Source of the DNA: Flectonema sp. DT1601
Taxonomy: Eukaryota > Euglenozoa > Diplonemea > Diplonemida > Diplonemidae
NCBI GenBank assembly: GCA_964019425.1
Contig: OZ025801.1
Location: 868,001-932,000, forward strand
Reading direction: 5' to 3'
Length of the DNA stretch: 64,000 nucleotides
The notes under the pieces were generated by a model. It saw only the letters and a program-made list of their open reading frames with translations, did no database searches and was not told where the DNA came from. Positions 19,701-31,300 of the stretch are shown here, in pieces (position 1 is the stretch's first letter; each line of letters begins with the position of its first letter). A program made the translations under genes and the position numbers.

Positions 19701-22700
19701 GGGATGTCTTCACTCGAATGTGCGATGGATGATTATGGATATGCAGACTCTTTTTCCGAATGGCTGGATGAAGCAGGCGTTCCGCGTGCAAGGAGGGCTT
19801 GTTATGAAGGTGAGATCGCTTCATCACCTCTGACTCATATTGATTTAGATTCATTTCTGCACGACTATCCAGAGTGCAAAGACAATTTTAAATGGATTTT
19901 AGACGTTGGTGGGCACATCACATCCTTAAAAAAAGGTGCAATGGGTCCTCCGAACAAACTACTAGAGCCTCATGTTCAACGCTTAATTGACCTTGACATT
20001 GCTGAATCGATTCCACATTCGTGTAAAAGCCGTATTCTGAGTGGTGCCTTCTGTGTCAAAAAGAAACAACCTGGAGCTCTTCGTTTTATTTTGAACCCAA
20101 AAGGGGTCAATAAAGCACTGGACGGTGTCGTCATTCCCAAGTGTGCTTTGCCTTCATATCAGACTATTCGCAACACGATAATGAGTTCTGAGTGGATTTC
20201 ACAGTTTGATTTTAAATCGTTTTACTTTCAATTTCTACTTCCTACGGAGATAAGAAACATCTTTGGATTTCGAGTTGGTAATCGTCTGTTACGTATGAAA
20301 CGAGCGCCTATGGGATTCAAGTGCACCCCGCAGGCGGGTCAAAAGGTTTGCTGAGAAACTCGCAGAAGTTGCAATTTCGGGTCTGTCTGTTCGGTTTCTG
20401 GTTTGGATGGATAATGTTGTCTTTGTGTCTGATGAAAAGGGTCAGCTTGAAGAAGTTGGACTTAAATTTAGATTACTCTGCCAGAGATATCGAGTTGTAC
20501 TTGGGGATGTTGATCCTGTGGGTACGAAACTGACGGCGTTTGGGATTGAATGGGACCTCGAACGTAAACGTATACGTTGTCGTTCCGATTGGACTCAGAA
20601 GCTGATTGCAATTACTTCATTGTTGGAAAAGCCTTTTCCGATTCGTGTCGCATGGAAGATTTGTGGGATTTTGGTGTGGCGTTTCTATGCTCTTGGCGGT
20701 CTGATGAGATTTCTGCGCCCCATTCTTACTTGGATGTCACGTACTGCAGCCTTGGGACGTCCGTGGACTGAATTGACATCTGTTGAACCAATCGCGAAGT
20801 ACATTGAAGTGCAGTTCTCTGCGCTCTTCAAAAACGAATGGGCATCATGGGTGATCGATCCAGAACGCAAGGTGATAAGAATCGCCACTGATGCTAGTGG
20901 TTCTGGTTGGGGAGTTGTCTTGTTGGCTTCTTTTGAGGAATTTTGGGGTTCCTTTGTGAATCCTCAGGGATACGATATTTACGTGAAGGAAATGTATGCT
21001 CTGTGCTATGGAGTTCTCAAGGTCATTGAATTGAATCATCAACTCCTCGACATACATGCCGCGGTTGATGTGATTGCTGCGGTTAAACGTGGGTACACTC
21101 TAGTGGAGCAGGCGTCTCCGATGCTAGAGATGATGTTGGCGGGACTTGAGAAGTCGAGTTCTGTCCTTCATGTAAAGTACGTACCATCTGCTGAAAATCC
21201 CGCAGATGCGCCTTCGAGATACAATCAAAAAAGGTAGACCTTTAAAGGGTCCTCCTTCTGCGCCGCGACTCCAGCTTATACCTCCTTCTGCGCCGCGACT
21301 CCAGCTTATACATGCATATAATGTAGTGCTGAGTCACACAGGCATGGGCTATTTTATAAAGGGTCCGGTTGCGCACAAACAAAATAAAAGTGTGAGTGAG
21401 TAAGTAAAAAGTGAAGTTTGCCGATTCTTTTTCTATTTCCCTGCCAGTAAACTGTTTGTGGTTCGTGCATGGGTGACACACAACAAAGTGGGAAAAAAAA
21501 ATACCCCATGTGAGACTCGAACTCACAACCTTTGGATTAGAAGTCCAACGCGCTATCCAATTGCGCCAATGGGGCTCTGAAAAAAATGAAAATTTTCATT
21601 TTATCGCATTTTCCCTCTCTCTTTTTTTGCTTTCTTTTTAACAATTTCAACATTGGGGAACTTCATGATTTCAACCAATTGTACTCCTGATGTGAATAAG
21701 AGCCGCATCGAGGCATTCCAGATTGCACTCTTCGACAGAAAGGGTGCACCTTGTCTCTGAGTAAGTGACGAGAACCAGTTCTAAACCTGGCTATTCTGAT
21801 TTCTGAGGGACTCAGCATGTCACCAGAATAACGGGCAGTTAAAACCCCCCAGGTACTGTATCAGCATTACGCGCTTTAAGGGAGGCTTCGCTCAAGAATC
21901 TTTCCCAAACATCTTCCTCTGGTTTCGCGTGGGCGAAGAAGTCCATCTTGGTGTTGAACGGCTTCCCCATTCACGCCCTCGAAGCAGCTTTCGCTAACCT
22001 GTCAGCATTGTCATGGGGATGTGATGGGATGAATTGGATATGCACAAACGACTCAAGTTGTTTGATACCTCTCAGGATTGAGAGAGTTAACGTTCCTTTG
22101 AGCCACAATGCCACCGCTCAGCTCGTCCAAATTCGACTTCGAGTGATACCATTAATTGATCTAAAGGGTAAGTTCAAGGCTATTTGTTCGGACTTATGGC
22201 TACTTTCAGTACCCGTTAGTCTGGACGCTCTGGTGCTTTCTACAGGAAATCTGAACAGCCGCTGCACCAGCTGTGTAGTTCTTGGGGTCGTGAGAGCCAT
22301 CAACATAACTCGTGGAGTTCGAAGGTCGGACACTGCAATATTCCTCAAACTGTATCTTGAAATCACCGGTCCCGTGTGGCAATTTAGAACCTCACAAAAA
22401 TTTCCCTCTTTTCTTTGGTCAGCTCCAGCACTAGCTGTCCTTTCACCCACTCGCAACGGTGGACGCCTGACTCTACCTGTTACTTGTAGGTGAGTGTAGG
22501 TGTGGACCTTTATCCTTTTCCATACCCCAGTAGTAGTCTCTATGGAAGAGCCTGGCCAAAGACCAGTTGTTATGCCCGACGCTGCCCTCAAGTATATTTC
22601 ATGGGGATCAATATACGCCATGAGGATCAGAGAGAAAGATTCAACTCATTTGCTCCAGAGTAAGTATGCAAGCAGACTGGTTCCAGAGATGATAATGATG

Positions 22701-23280
22701 AAAAACTACTAAAATAAATGATGTCTTCTTTGATTGAAGTAGGACTACAATGTCCCATTTCAGTTCAGTTAATAGTGAGTGTGATACCTTGCTGAGTGGA
22801 GCCCCTGTAAGTGTACTTGAGTTGAAAAGCCTCCATTACAGAATGGGACGCTTGATTTACTTGCGCCAATCGCTAAGCAGCGGGTGAAACCCGGATCGGA
22901 AAGTGGCGATTCTTTCTTCGTCGAGTCTGGGCATCCTATCGGGATACTTAGCTGTTTTTCCCAAGGCGACAGGATTGATAATTATTCAATCCAAACGGAA
23001 GTTCCAAACTAGAAATAGCATCCAGCTTCCTCTGGTTTGCAGGGTAGATACCCCAGTTAACTTACATTCTAACTACTTACTGCAGTTGTTTATTTAATTC
23101 CTTATCACTTCTAATATTATTTTATCAATCAAACTAAAACAGGTTTCGGTGTATTTATACAGTGTTCAGCCGGCATGCCTTACACAGTTACTTCCAAGTA
23201 GTAACCCATTACCGCCACCAGTTCCTGTAGAAGATCCACAACCGTCAGTTGGTGAGGAAAAGGAGGGTGAGAAAGCTTAA
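16743..23280 (+). CDS. Nucleotide-sugar transporter, SLC35A type (copy 1, two exons)
   Basis: Exon 1 is 16743-17759 (339 codons), intron 17760-23142 (GTATGT...AACAG), exon 2 is 23143-23280 (45 codons plus stop), 384 residues in all. Family signatures: GLYTLQNNIQYYAATHLDPPTYQV, VLSQMKLITTAILSVVILNKK, SGLAGVYLEKIVK, SVWIRNMQLA and VVVKYSDNIVKGFATGLSIV, which match Golgi UDP-Gal/UDP-GlcNAc/CMP-sialic acid transporters (PF04142). About ten membrane helices. The last exon supplies VSVYLYSVQPAC, completing the family's final helix (VYLYS). Without it the frame runs into intron sequence, giving an unrelated tail (LHRRITSRYYY). The 5.4-kb intron is about 60 times longer than other introns here because mobile elements sit in it. 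Substrate cannot be read from sequence. Acceptor CCTATAACAG ends at 16730. Confidence 0.88.
17811..21435 (+). mobile_element. DIRS-like tyrosine-recombinase retroelement (broken)
   Basis: A fossil element inside the transporter intron. Parts in order: left terminal region (17811-17907); a Cys/His-rich zinc-finger-like ORF (about 17918-18310); a gag-like alpha-helical region (about 18395-18757); a tyrosine recombinase region (about 18760-19680) with a SAM-like core-binding part and an H-x-x-R / RHKS / Y pattern; reverse transcriptase (about 19690-20500) with WMDNVVF and RMKRAPMGF; RNase H (about 20850-21237) with ATDASGSGWG and ENPADAPSR; and the right terminal region. A 20-bp CCGGTTGCGCACAAACAAAA segment is shared by left (17888) and right (21365) ends, as in split-repeat YR elements. 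A 30-bp tandem duplication lies at about 21250-21309. The element looks broken, with a few breaks, and is moderately old. Confidence 0.8.
21503..21575 (-). tRNA. tRNA-Arg (UCU)
   Basis: On the minus strand the 73-nt sequence from 21575 down to 21503 folds as a full cloverleaf: acceptor GCCCCAT with ATGGGGT (six Watson-Crick pairs plus a G-U), D arm GCGC...GCGC around AATTGGATA, anticodon stem TTGGA/TCCAA around loop CTTCTAA, so anticodon TCT (arginine), and T arm GTGAG/CTCAC with loop TTCGAGT. A T9 run follows the 3' end as a pol III terminator. It lies antisense in the transporter intron, just right of the DIRS-like element. Confidence 0.93.
21690..22640 (-). mobile_element. LINE remnant, RNase H and tail (decayed)
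   Basis: Reverse-strand reading gives pieces of a non-LTR RNase H domain in more than one frame: YVDGSHDPKNYTAGAAAVQ (near 22310, first catalytic Asp in VDGS) and, further on, FVHIQFIPSHPHDNADRLAK (near 22040-21990), which matches the HIxWIPSHxGxxGNExADxLAK block. Past its stop comes SPSEIRIARFRTGSRHLLRD, like the post-RNase H tail of many LINEs (LTRLRLGHTxL). Several stops and shifts separate the pieces. The open frame on the opposite strand (21948-22493) is a shadow. Family cannot be named; an I- or Ingi-like RNase-H-bearing LINE is likely. Confidence 0.65.
22641..23142 (+). other. 3' part of the transporter intron
   Basis: Mixed-composition intronic sequence, perhaps more decayed LINE, ending with a pyrimidine/AT-rich stretch and AAACTAAAACAG at 23142, the splice acceptor for the last transporter exon. 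I see no other gene in it. Confidence 0.5.
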
Positions 23281-24409
23281 AGTAGTTGTTAGAATATGAA
23301 TATCCTTGAAGGGACCTTGGCCCACTTGGCTTAAGCTTTGGCAACGTATGGTGTTTAAGTAAATGCGTCTGTCAGCATGTTCACTAACGCATCAAGCGGA
23401 TTCAACGTATGTATGCGCGTCTACCACTACCATGTGGGATTTACACGTACAGCCTTCGTTCAAGATTAGCACTATAAACTAATTATTCTTCCTAATTAAT
23501 GTTTACGTACTGGTATATTCCGACTTAGTTGTCGCGCTCAATGTGGCTTTAATTATTGCAACAGCAGATCTGAAGTATATTTTGATATGTCAAAGTGTCT
23601 GTTAACTACAACGGGAAATATTTGAGTCCCACAAACTCCGATGCGCGAGAATCTTTTCCACCGCGAGCATTTCTCCACAGGAAACCTTTTTTTTTAAATT
23701 TTGTCAAAAGTATTTGCCTTAGGCAGTAAAGCTTATATACCGTGTACATGGGTCAGAAACACGTAGATAGTTTTTTTCTTTTTTTCTTTTTTCTCTCCCT
23801 TCTTCTTTTTTCTTTCTTGTTTCCTTCCTCATTTCCTCCCTTGTTATTTATTTTATGAGCAAGAACCACATTGTTAGCACATCTTTTTCTGCGCGACACT
23901 AGCTGTACAAATGATTTTGTTGCCATCAACAGTTGACAATGAAGAAGTAAGGTAACAAGCGTAATTAGTGAGGCATAGTGTTGCCGAATGAATATGGCGA
24001 CACAAGTGGACGCAAAATCACATTAAAACTTTGCACTTTTTTTTTTTTTTTTTTTTGAAACAGAAACAGAGAAAAAGAAATATAGTTGTAGTGCATTCAT
24101 GGAGCGCATACGGCTCTTCTTTTTTTTAAAAAAGAGCCCCTCATGCATTTTAATGGGCCAAAAAAAAAAAAACTAACCCCTGAAGTCTAGCAAGAATGCA
24201 AAACATGATGTATATCCCGTACGCAATAAAGACAGGATGGGGAAAGTAGAGGTGTGCGCTAAGTGGCATTTTCATCAGCTGATTGTTTAAAGGTGCATGA
24301 GCTGATCGGGTCAACCATGAAGAAAAAAACTCTTACATTTTTTTATTTGCTGTTCCTTATGATATATATCGTCAGCAGCATTTTTTAAAAATTTTTTTTT
24401 TTTAAATAA

Positions 24410-24440
<31 letters not shown>

Positions 24441-25440
24441 TCCTCCCTCTGAGAGCTTCCCTTTTTCCCAATCATTTTTTAACATTAGTGGTTAGTGTAG
24501 CAACGAAAAAAAAAAAAAAAAAAAAAGTGTTATTGGAATATCACTGAAATTTTATTTTATTTCTTTTTATTTTTGGTGAATCTCAAGGAGTCGAGTTTTC
24601 TCTCCTTGAAACGCGCACAGCTGATTCTAGGTAGTTCATAAATTGGATGTCTGACTTGTCAGCCACATTGATAACTTGACCCTCACACAAGCAATGCTTA
24701 CAAAAAAAAAAAATAAAATTTCTTAAATTAAATTAAATTAAAAAAAAAAATTAAAAAAAAAAAGGTGTATGAAAATTGATACAGGCAAGAATTATTTCCT
24801 GCATTGTTACGGGAAAACGCTGTACCACTGCAATGAGTACGGCGACCCAATTACAGAGGGGAAGGAAAAAAAAAAAAATTAAAAAAAAAAAATAAAAATA
24901 AAAAAAACAAGTAGTAGTTGCGAATGTTTTCTTCCGCGCAAGAAAACTATTTCTGCGCAGGAATGTTTCCCTAGACTTCGCTTGTAACCTTAGACAGGAA
25001 AAAAGATGCAGCGATTTGTTAGGATAATGTGGCACTACGATCACGGCACTGCGAACCGACATCTGTTTCTCTCTGCATTTATTATTGTGTCTCAAGCTGG
25101 TAATGAACCATTTAAGGCGAGGATCCAATAGCTACTCCCCCCCCGTCAAAATATAAGCGGAGAGAGATTTGAAAAAATAAAAAAAAATAAAAAAAGGACA
25201 AAAAAAAAAACAAAAAAAAAAAAAAAAAAATGAGAATTACAACAACAGCAACAACAACAAAAAAAAAAAAACAACGAAGAGTAAGCCATCAGGCGAATTA
25301 TCTTATAATTAATAATTAGTTTTTATTTTATTTTTTTGCTTTGAACTGAATTGTGCAATCGTCCCTTGCTCGGATCATCATTGTTATCTATGGAATCGTT
25401 TTGGGAACGTTGCATTCACGCCAGTGGTCATGATCATCTC
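23281..25440. other. AT-rich intergenic spacer with homopolymers
   Basis: No convincing gene on either strand. It holds many A or T runs of 10-20 nt, a hairpin at about 24112-24139 (GGCTCTT, T-tract, A-tract, AAGAGCC) and short stretches such as the antisense frame at 24751-25128 that are low in complexity. It contains the 3' end of transporter 1 and the 5' flank of transporter 2. Confidence 0.6.
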
Positions 25441-25487
25441 TAGTTTTATTCTACTTTCCTTACAGTAGAGGTAAATTCCTCAAAGAA

Positions 25488-26750
25488 ATGGGCAATGAAA
25501 GAGACCCGCAGTATCGCAAAGGTGAAGACATAGGGACTTCTCCTGAGCTCCCCCCACCCAGCCCCAAAGCTGAATCTACTGCGATGGGTGTCTCAGCTGA
25601 AGTAATGAAATATGGTTCTTTAGCGTGTTTGGTCGCGCAAAACAGTAGTTTGACGCTGACAATGAGAGCGAGTAGGCTTCCAGGAGCAGACCCAATGCCA
25701 ATGTACTTGGCGACATCAGCCGTTGTTGCCTGTGAATTAGTTAAGTTAGTCCTCTCCATGGTGATGCTTACAATTGAGAAGGAAGGATTGGACGGTGCCT
25801 TCAAAGCTATCCAGACTGACATCCTTTCATCTTTCAGTCAAAATTTAATACTTCTCATCCCTTCTGGTCTCTACACCCTCCAGAATAATATTCAGTACTA
25901 CGCTGCTACTCACCTTGATCCTCCGACTTACCAAGTGCTGAGTCAGATGAAGCTCATCACAACTGCAATCCTCTCGGTGGTGATCCTCAACAGAAAGCTC
26001 ACTATGCTTCAGTGGGCAGCCATTGTACTTCTCGGGGTTGGTATTGCCATGGTTCAAACATCTCAGGGGAAGGCTCCTGGAACTGCTGTTGGTGTCACTG
26101 ATGCAGCTGCTGAGGCTGAAGCTTGGAGTCGCATGTTTGGTTTCATTGCTGTCTTTATTGCATGCTGTACCTCGGGACTTGCTGGAGTGTACCTCGAGAA
26201 GATTGTGAAGCAGACTAAGCCTTCCGTTTGGATTCGTAACATGCAACTCGCTTCGTGGGGTCTTCTGGTGGGTCTTTTGGCATCTTACTTCAAGGACTAC
26301 GATGCGATTGTGGAACATGGATTCTTTCAGGGATTCAAGGAAATTGTTTGGGTTGTTGTGGCATTACAGTCAGTTGGAGGAATTCTGATCGCAGTTGTGG
26401 TGAAGTACTCCGACAACATTGTGAAGGGTTTCGCCACTGGACTGTCAATTGTTTCATCAGCAACGGCATCTGTTTGGCTTTTCAGCTTCGTGTTCACCAT
26501 GCAATACGTTCTCGGGGCGACGATTGTGATTGTATGTTTAGTTTTTTTAGGTTCTGTGTCGTTTGAATCACCTCTAACTGTTGGGGTCGCATAATTTGTC
26601 AAAATAATATAACACCAACAGGGGTCAGTGTACCTATACAGTGTGCAACCACCATGCATTGCTAAGATGTTATCGAAAACGTCAACTAATACGTCTGATG
26701 AGAATCAGGCTCTAAAGGAAGAAAAGACGCTGACAGTGGCTAAGGTCTAG
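25488..26750 (+). CDS. Nucleotide-sugar transporter, SLC35A type (copy 2, two exons)
   Basis: Exon 1 is 25488-26531 (348 codons), intron 26532-26621 (90 nt, GTATGT...CCAACAG, phase 0), exon 2 is 26622-26750 (42 codons plus stop TAG), 390 residues. The body is nearly identical to copy 1 from the AEVMKYGSLACLV segment to the exon end, with about six base differences over roughly 950 bp, while the first 30-odd residues (acidic and Pro-rich here) and the last exon (GSVYLYSVQPPCIAKMLSK...) differ clearly. Same family signatures and membrane layout as copy 1. Acceptor TTTCCTTACAG ends at 25465, 22 nt before the ATG. Likely a Golgi/ER sugar-nucleotide antiporter. The 3'-exon call rests on VYLYS matching both the paralogue and the family. 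Confidence 0.9.
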
Positions 26751-28340
26751 TTCGATTCTTGCTGTGACTTACTCTGCGGAGGAAAACTATTCCAGTTTTT
26801 CCCCAACGTATGTATCCTGTTTACGGTACGGTATTGTAATATAGTTTTGAAGGCTTAAATCTGCTGTTGTTCGTCATTATTTTTGTACCTCCTTTAGGAA
26901 CCTTTTTATGTTACTCTATCTGGCTTCTTAGAGAAAATTTACACTTGCAGTGCAAATTAAAAAAAGTGCAGTATCAGTGTTTTCACTCCTGACTGAGCGT
27001 GAAGTTTTTTTTACTGAATTTCACGCATTGTGGTTAGGGCTGTTGTCAGCATGAAATAACTCATTTCATGCCTGGACATGTTTTTACAGGAGACTCGTTG
27101 TTGAATTCTGAAGTGAGTTTCTTTTTTTTTTTTTTTTTGCACCGATGAAGTCGGAAAAGAAACTATTCAGATCAAGAGCCGTTTATTTCCCTGTGCGGTT
27201 GTAATACTGTCTGCGATCAACAAAAAAAGAAAAGGCTCGTCTGAATGGGGGTTTTCTTTTTGAAGAATTTCTTATAGGATTGTCCTTTCATTTGAGGTGC
27301 GCGTATTGCAGTCTGTTTCAGTGATGGCGTTGGCCTGAGGTCAAAGGAGGCCCACTCGAAGATGTCTCTGCAGTCTTGAAAGAGATAATGTACAAGGTCA
27401 CATGCCATTCAAAGAAAAGACTGCAACACTAGACAACAAGTTTCTTAGTGCAAGGCTTTCTTGTATTGGTAGTCGTGTTTTGTAGACTTGACTGAATTCA
27501 AAGTTGACTACAGGCCAAAGACATGGTTCTGAATATCTCTAGTATTGTGTATGGTGTACTATCTGTTCAAGCGGAAGCACACAAGATGGACTCCTGGAGA
27601 GCTCGTAGACCGCCGAGGTTTAAATCTTCCCTTCGAAGCCTCTTATCGTAAAATAAAACGACGGTTTTAGATGCAAAATCAGATACAGATTTTCACTTGT
27701 AGGAGGGTTTTTACCCCGTTTCTTTACCTTCACTCGATTCTCTAAAAACCCACCCGCGCGTGAAAATCAGGCTCTCTGACTTTTATTAAATCAAAATGGT
27801 TAGGTTTTTTTTTTTTTTTTTGCTTGACCGTTGTTTCGCCTTGTTCCTTATTCTTTTTTACAAAGGCACATCAGGTGGAGATTATAAGTTTTGGCTTTAA
27901 TTTTTTTTTTCCTTTTTTTTTTTTTTCTAGTAAACAAAAAAAAAAAAAAAAAAAAAAAAACAACACAATTTTTTAATCACCTACAACGTCTAACAAGGTG
28001 AATATTTCTAAACGTGTTATCTTTCCAATGCTGGTTAATTTTCTTTCTATGTTACAGTTTCAGTATGGGTGTCTTGTCTCCCTGAAACTTACCATCATGA
28101 ATCCGTTAGCTCACTGAGCGTGATATTCCGACGTTAATAACGAAGGCTATTTCTCTCCCCCTTTTTTTGTTGATCAAGGTATCGACAAAAAGGGTAGAGC
28201 AATATTTATTTATTTTATTATTATTATTATTTTTTTTTATTTTTTATATATGATTTTTGACATTTCCTCCGTCTGATAACCTAATTATGTTCTCCTTTTA
28301 ATTTTGTTGTTTTTTAAATTAGAGTTTAATTTGAAAAAAA
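26751..28340. other. Intergenic region without recognised genes
   Basis: AT-rich, with T-tracts up to about 17 nt and a run of about 24 A at 27937-27960. The string TTTTTTGCACCGATGAAG near 27130 resembles TTTTTTGCACCGACGGAT at 17772, next to the DIRS-like element, so a small fragment of the same repeat may be present. The short antisense frame at 27217-27408 has no support. Confidence 0.5.
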
Positions 28341-31300
28341 GAAAAAAAAAAAAATCGATCTGTGGTCGGTTTGTCAGACTTTCTCAAAAAAAAATCGGCC
28401 TCCGTTCATGTACAAAGCACAGGAATGCTGCCCTGTTAGGTTCGCTAGGACTAGTAAAGGATACCTGTGTTAGCCTTTGGCGGGACTACAAATGTAGCCT
28501 AGGTGCGCAGATCCAAGAGGCGCTGAACAAGGTGCTGCCGGCAAGCCTAAAGCTGGAGGGCACATACCACCCACAACGACTTACCTCGGCCAGACTAGAC
28601 CAGGTCGCGCGAGATAAGTTGCTGGAAGACGCGGCACCAACCGACAAGAAGAGACTCTTGTCTCTCACCATGCCGAAAGCAAGCGCGTGGTTACAATGTC
28701 CAGATGAGGAGTGCTACATAGGCTCCGACATATTCCGTATCGCCTGCGGATTACGTCTCGGGACAGCCCTGTTCTCAGAGGATGAGGCCTGCCGTGCCTG
28801 CAAGAAGACGCAGGACGCATTCGGGTACCACGCCTCTGTATGCATCGACGGAGGGGATATCCACCGCAGGCATGATAAAGTAAGGGAAGAGTTTATCGGC
28901 ATCTGTCGTTCGGCGGGCTTGGCAACGATGAGGGAACCCAAATACCTCGTTGGATACAACAAGCAGCGACCCGCAGATTGGTACTGTCCGCAAGGGTTGA
29001 ACGAGGGGGTCGGGCGGGCCTTTGACGTGACGATCGTCAACCCGGGGGCTTCTAGAAACTACAACAAGCCGGGACAAGCAGCCAGTGAAGCAGAAGCCGC
29101 AAAGTCAGGCAAATACTCGGCCCTATGTGCAAAGTTCGGATTAAACTTTTCCCCGATTGCACTTGAAGTCTATGGAGGTTTAGGCCCACAAGCTGTGAGG
29201 ACCCTGAGCCGACTGTCGCAGCTGCGAGCCATTGCCACAACAGTACCCCTACGGGAGGTTGCAGGCCTGTATGCCAGGAGGGTCTCAACCCAAGTGGTGG
29301 TCTGCACTGCAGAAGCCCTCAGGGCAAGAGGAGCATCGCTCATACACCAGGCAGCGTTATCCGCTAGTAAGCCGCACACGCCACACATGCCGCCTGCACC
29401 GAGCACATCCGATGACGTGTCATTGTCCGCATCGACCCCACAACCTATGGATCCAACTCCAGACCCAACCACACCGGATGCCGGAGGGATCGGCCGGTCA
29501 GCGGAACCCGAGGGGGATACAGTAACCAGGCCGGCCACGAAGCCAGAGGAACCCACAACGAGTCTAGCAACTCCACAACACAAAGCTGGAGTGCCGAGGG
29601 AGTTCGAATCGACACCAGTGCCGGCCCCGCAACCGACCACGACTGACGACGGAGGACCCGTTCCGATAGCTACATCGGTGTCCGTTCCAGCCGCTACCCT
29701 GTCAACCGAAGGACGGAACGAGACCGCATCGATTGATCCAACTACCGCTGCCCCGACACCTCCTGGCCCAATCATATCTACCGCCGGAGGTTTAGAGGTA
29801 TCGGAGCCTGTGCTGAGTCCTTCGACTAGTCCGCAAGGGGTGTCCGCCGAACCCACTATGAGCCTCACAACTCCACTACACAAAGCCGGAGAGCCGAGAG
29901 AGCTCGAACCAGTGCCGGCGCAGGCCCCGTTACCGACCACGACTGACGATGGAGGATCCGACCCGACAGCCACACCAGTGTCCGCACCGATGGCACCCTT
30001 ACCAGCTGGAGGGAGAAACGAGAAAACATCGACTGAACCAGTCACCGCTGCCCCGACCCCTCCTGGCCCAACCATATCCATCGCCGGAGGTTTAGGGATA
30101 TCGGAGCCTGTGCCGAGTCCGTCGACTAGTCCGCAAGGATTGCCCGCAGAACCCGCTACGAGTGTCGCAATTCCACTACACAAAGACGGAGAGCCGTGTG
30201 AGTACGAATCAACACCAGTGCCGACCCCGTTACCGTACACGACTGACGACGGAGGACCCGACCCGACAGCCACACCAGTGTCCGCTCCGACGGCTTCCTT
30301 ACCAGCTGGAGGGAGAAACGAGAAAACATCGACTGAACCAGCCACCGCTGCCCCGACCCCTCCTGGCCCAACCATATCCATCGCCGGAGGTTTAGGGATA
30401 TCGGAGCCTTTGCCGAGTCCGTCGACTAGTCCGCAAAGATTGCCCGCAGAACCCGCTACGAGTGCCGCAATTCCACTACACAAAGACGGAGAGCCGCGTG
30501 AGTACGAATCAACACCAGTGCCGACCCCGTTACCGTACACGACTGACGACGGAGGACCCGATCCGACAGCCACACCAGTGTCCGCTCCAGCTGCCTCCTT
30601 GCCAGCCGTTGGACCGAACGAGTTCACGTTGCACGTTCCAGCCACCGCTGCCCCGACCCCTCCTGGCCCAACCACATCCATCGCCGGAGGTTTAGAGGTA
30701 TCGGAGCCCGGGCTGAGACTGCCACTCAACAGACCTCTAGAAGCGCCGGTTGATCCGGCATCAGCTGTAGACGTAACTTCCTCGCCAGCCGCTAAACGAA
30801 CCGAGACGGATCAGACCGCTCCAGTCACCGCTGTCCCTACTCCTCCAGGCCCAACCATATCCATTGCCGGAAGTTTAGAGTTACCGGAGCCGGAGCCGAG
30901 ACCGTCTTTTCGCCCGCAAGGAGCGCCGGTTGAACCCACAAGGGAAACAGGCAATCCTTCACTGCCAATAGGCGGACGGAATGTATTCATATTGATCGAC
31001 CCAGCCGCTGCTGTCCCTATGCCCCCTGGCCCTTCCAAATCCACTGCCGGAGGTTTAGAGATATCGGAGACCGGGCTGAGGCCGCATGAATCGCCCACTG
31101 ATCCAATCGCTACGCACGGTGGAGAGATAACGCCGAACGAAGCCGCCCTGTCTGTTCCAGACTCTGCCGTCATGCACCTTCCTGGCCCAATAACAACTTC
31201 TGCCGGACGATGGCAGGAACCGGAGTCGGTCCCGGGTACGCCCTTGACACAGAGAGGGCCGTCACTCACTTCGAAACCCGAGAGTCCAGCAATAGAACAC

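Noticed and set aside
21948-22493. 181-codon + strand frame in the transporter intron
   Set aside because: The RNase H blocks are on the opposite strand; this frame is their shadow.
29170-30729. 519-codon antisense open frame
   Set aside because: Mirror of the GC-rich, proline-coding 300-bp repeats; its repeats follow the + strand units, and it lacks any domain or start context.
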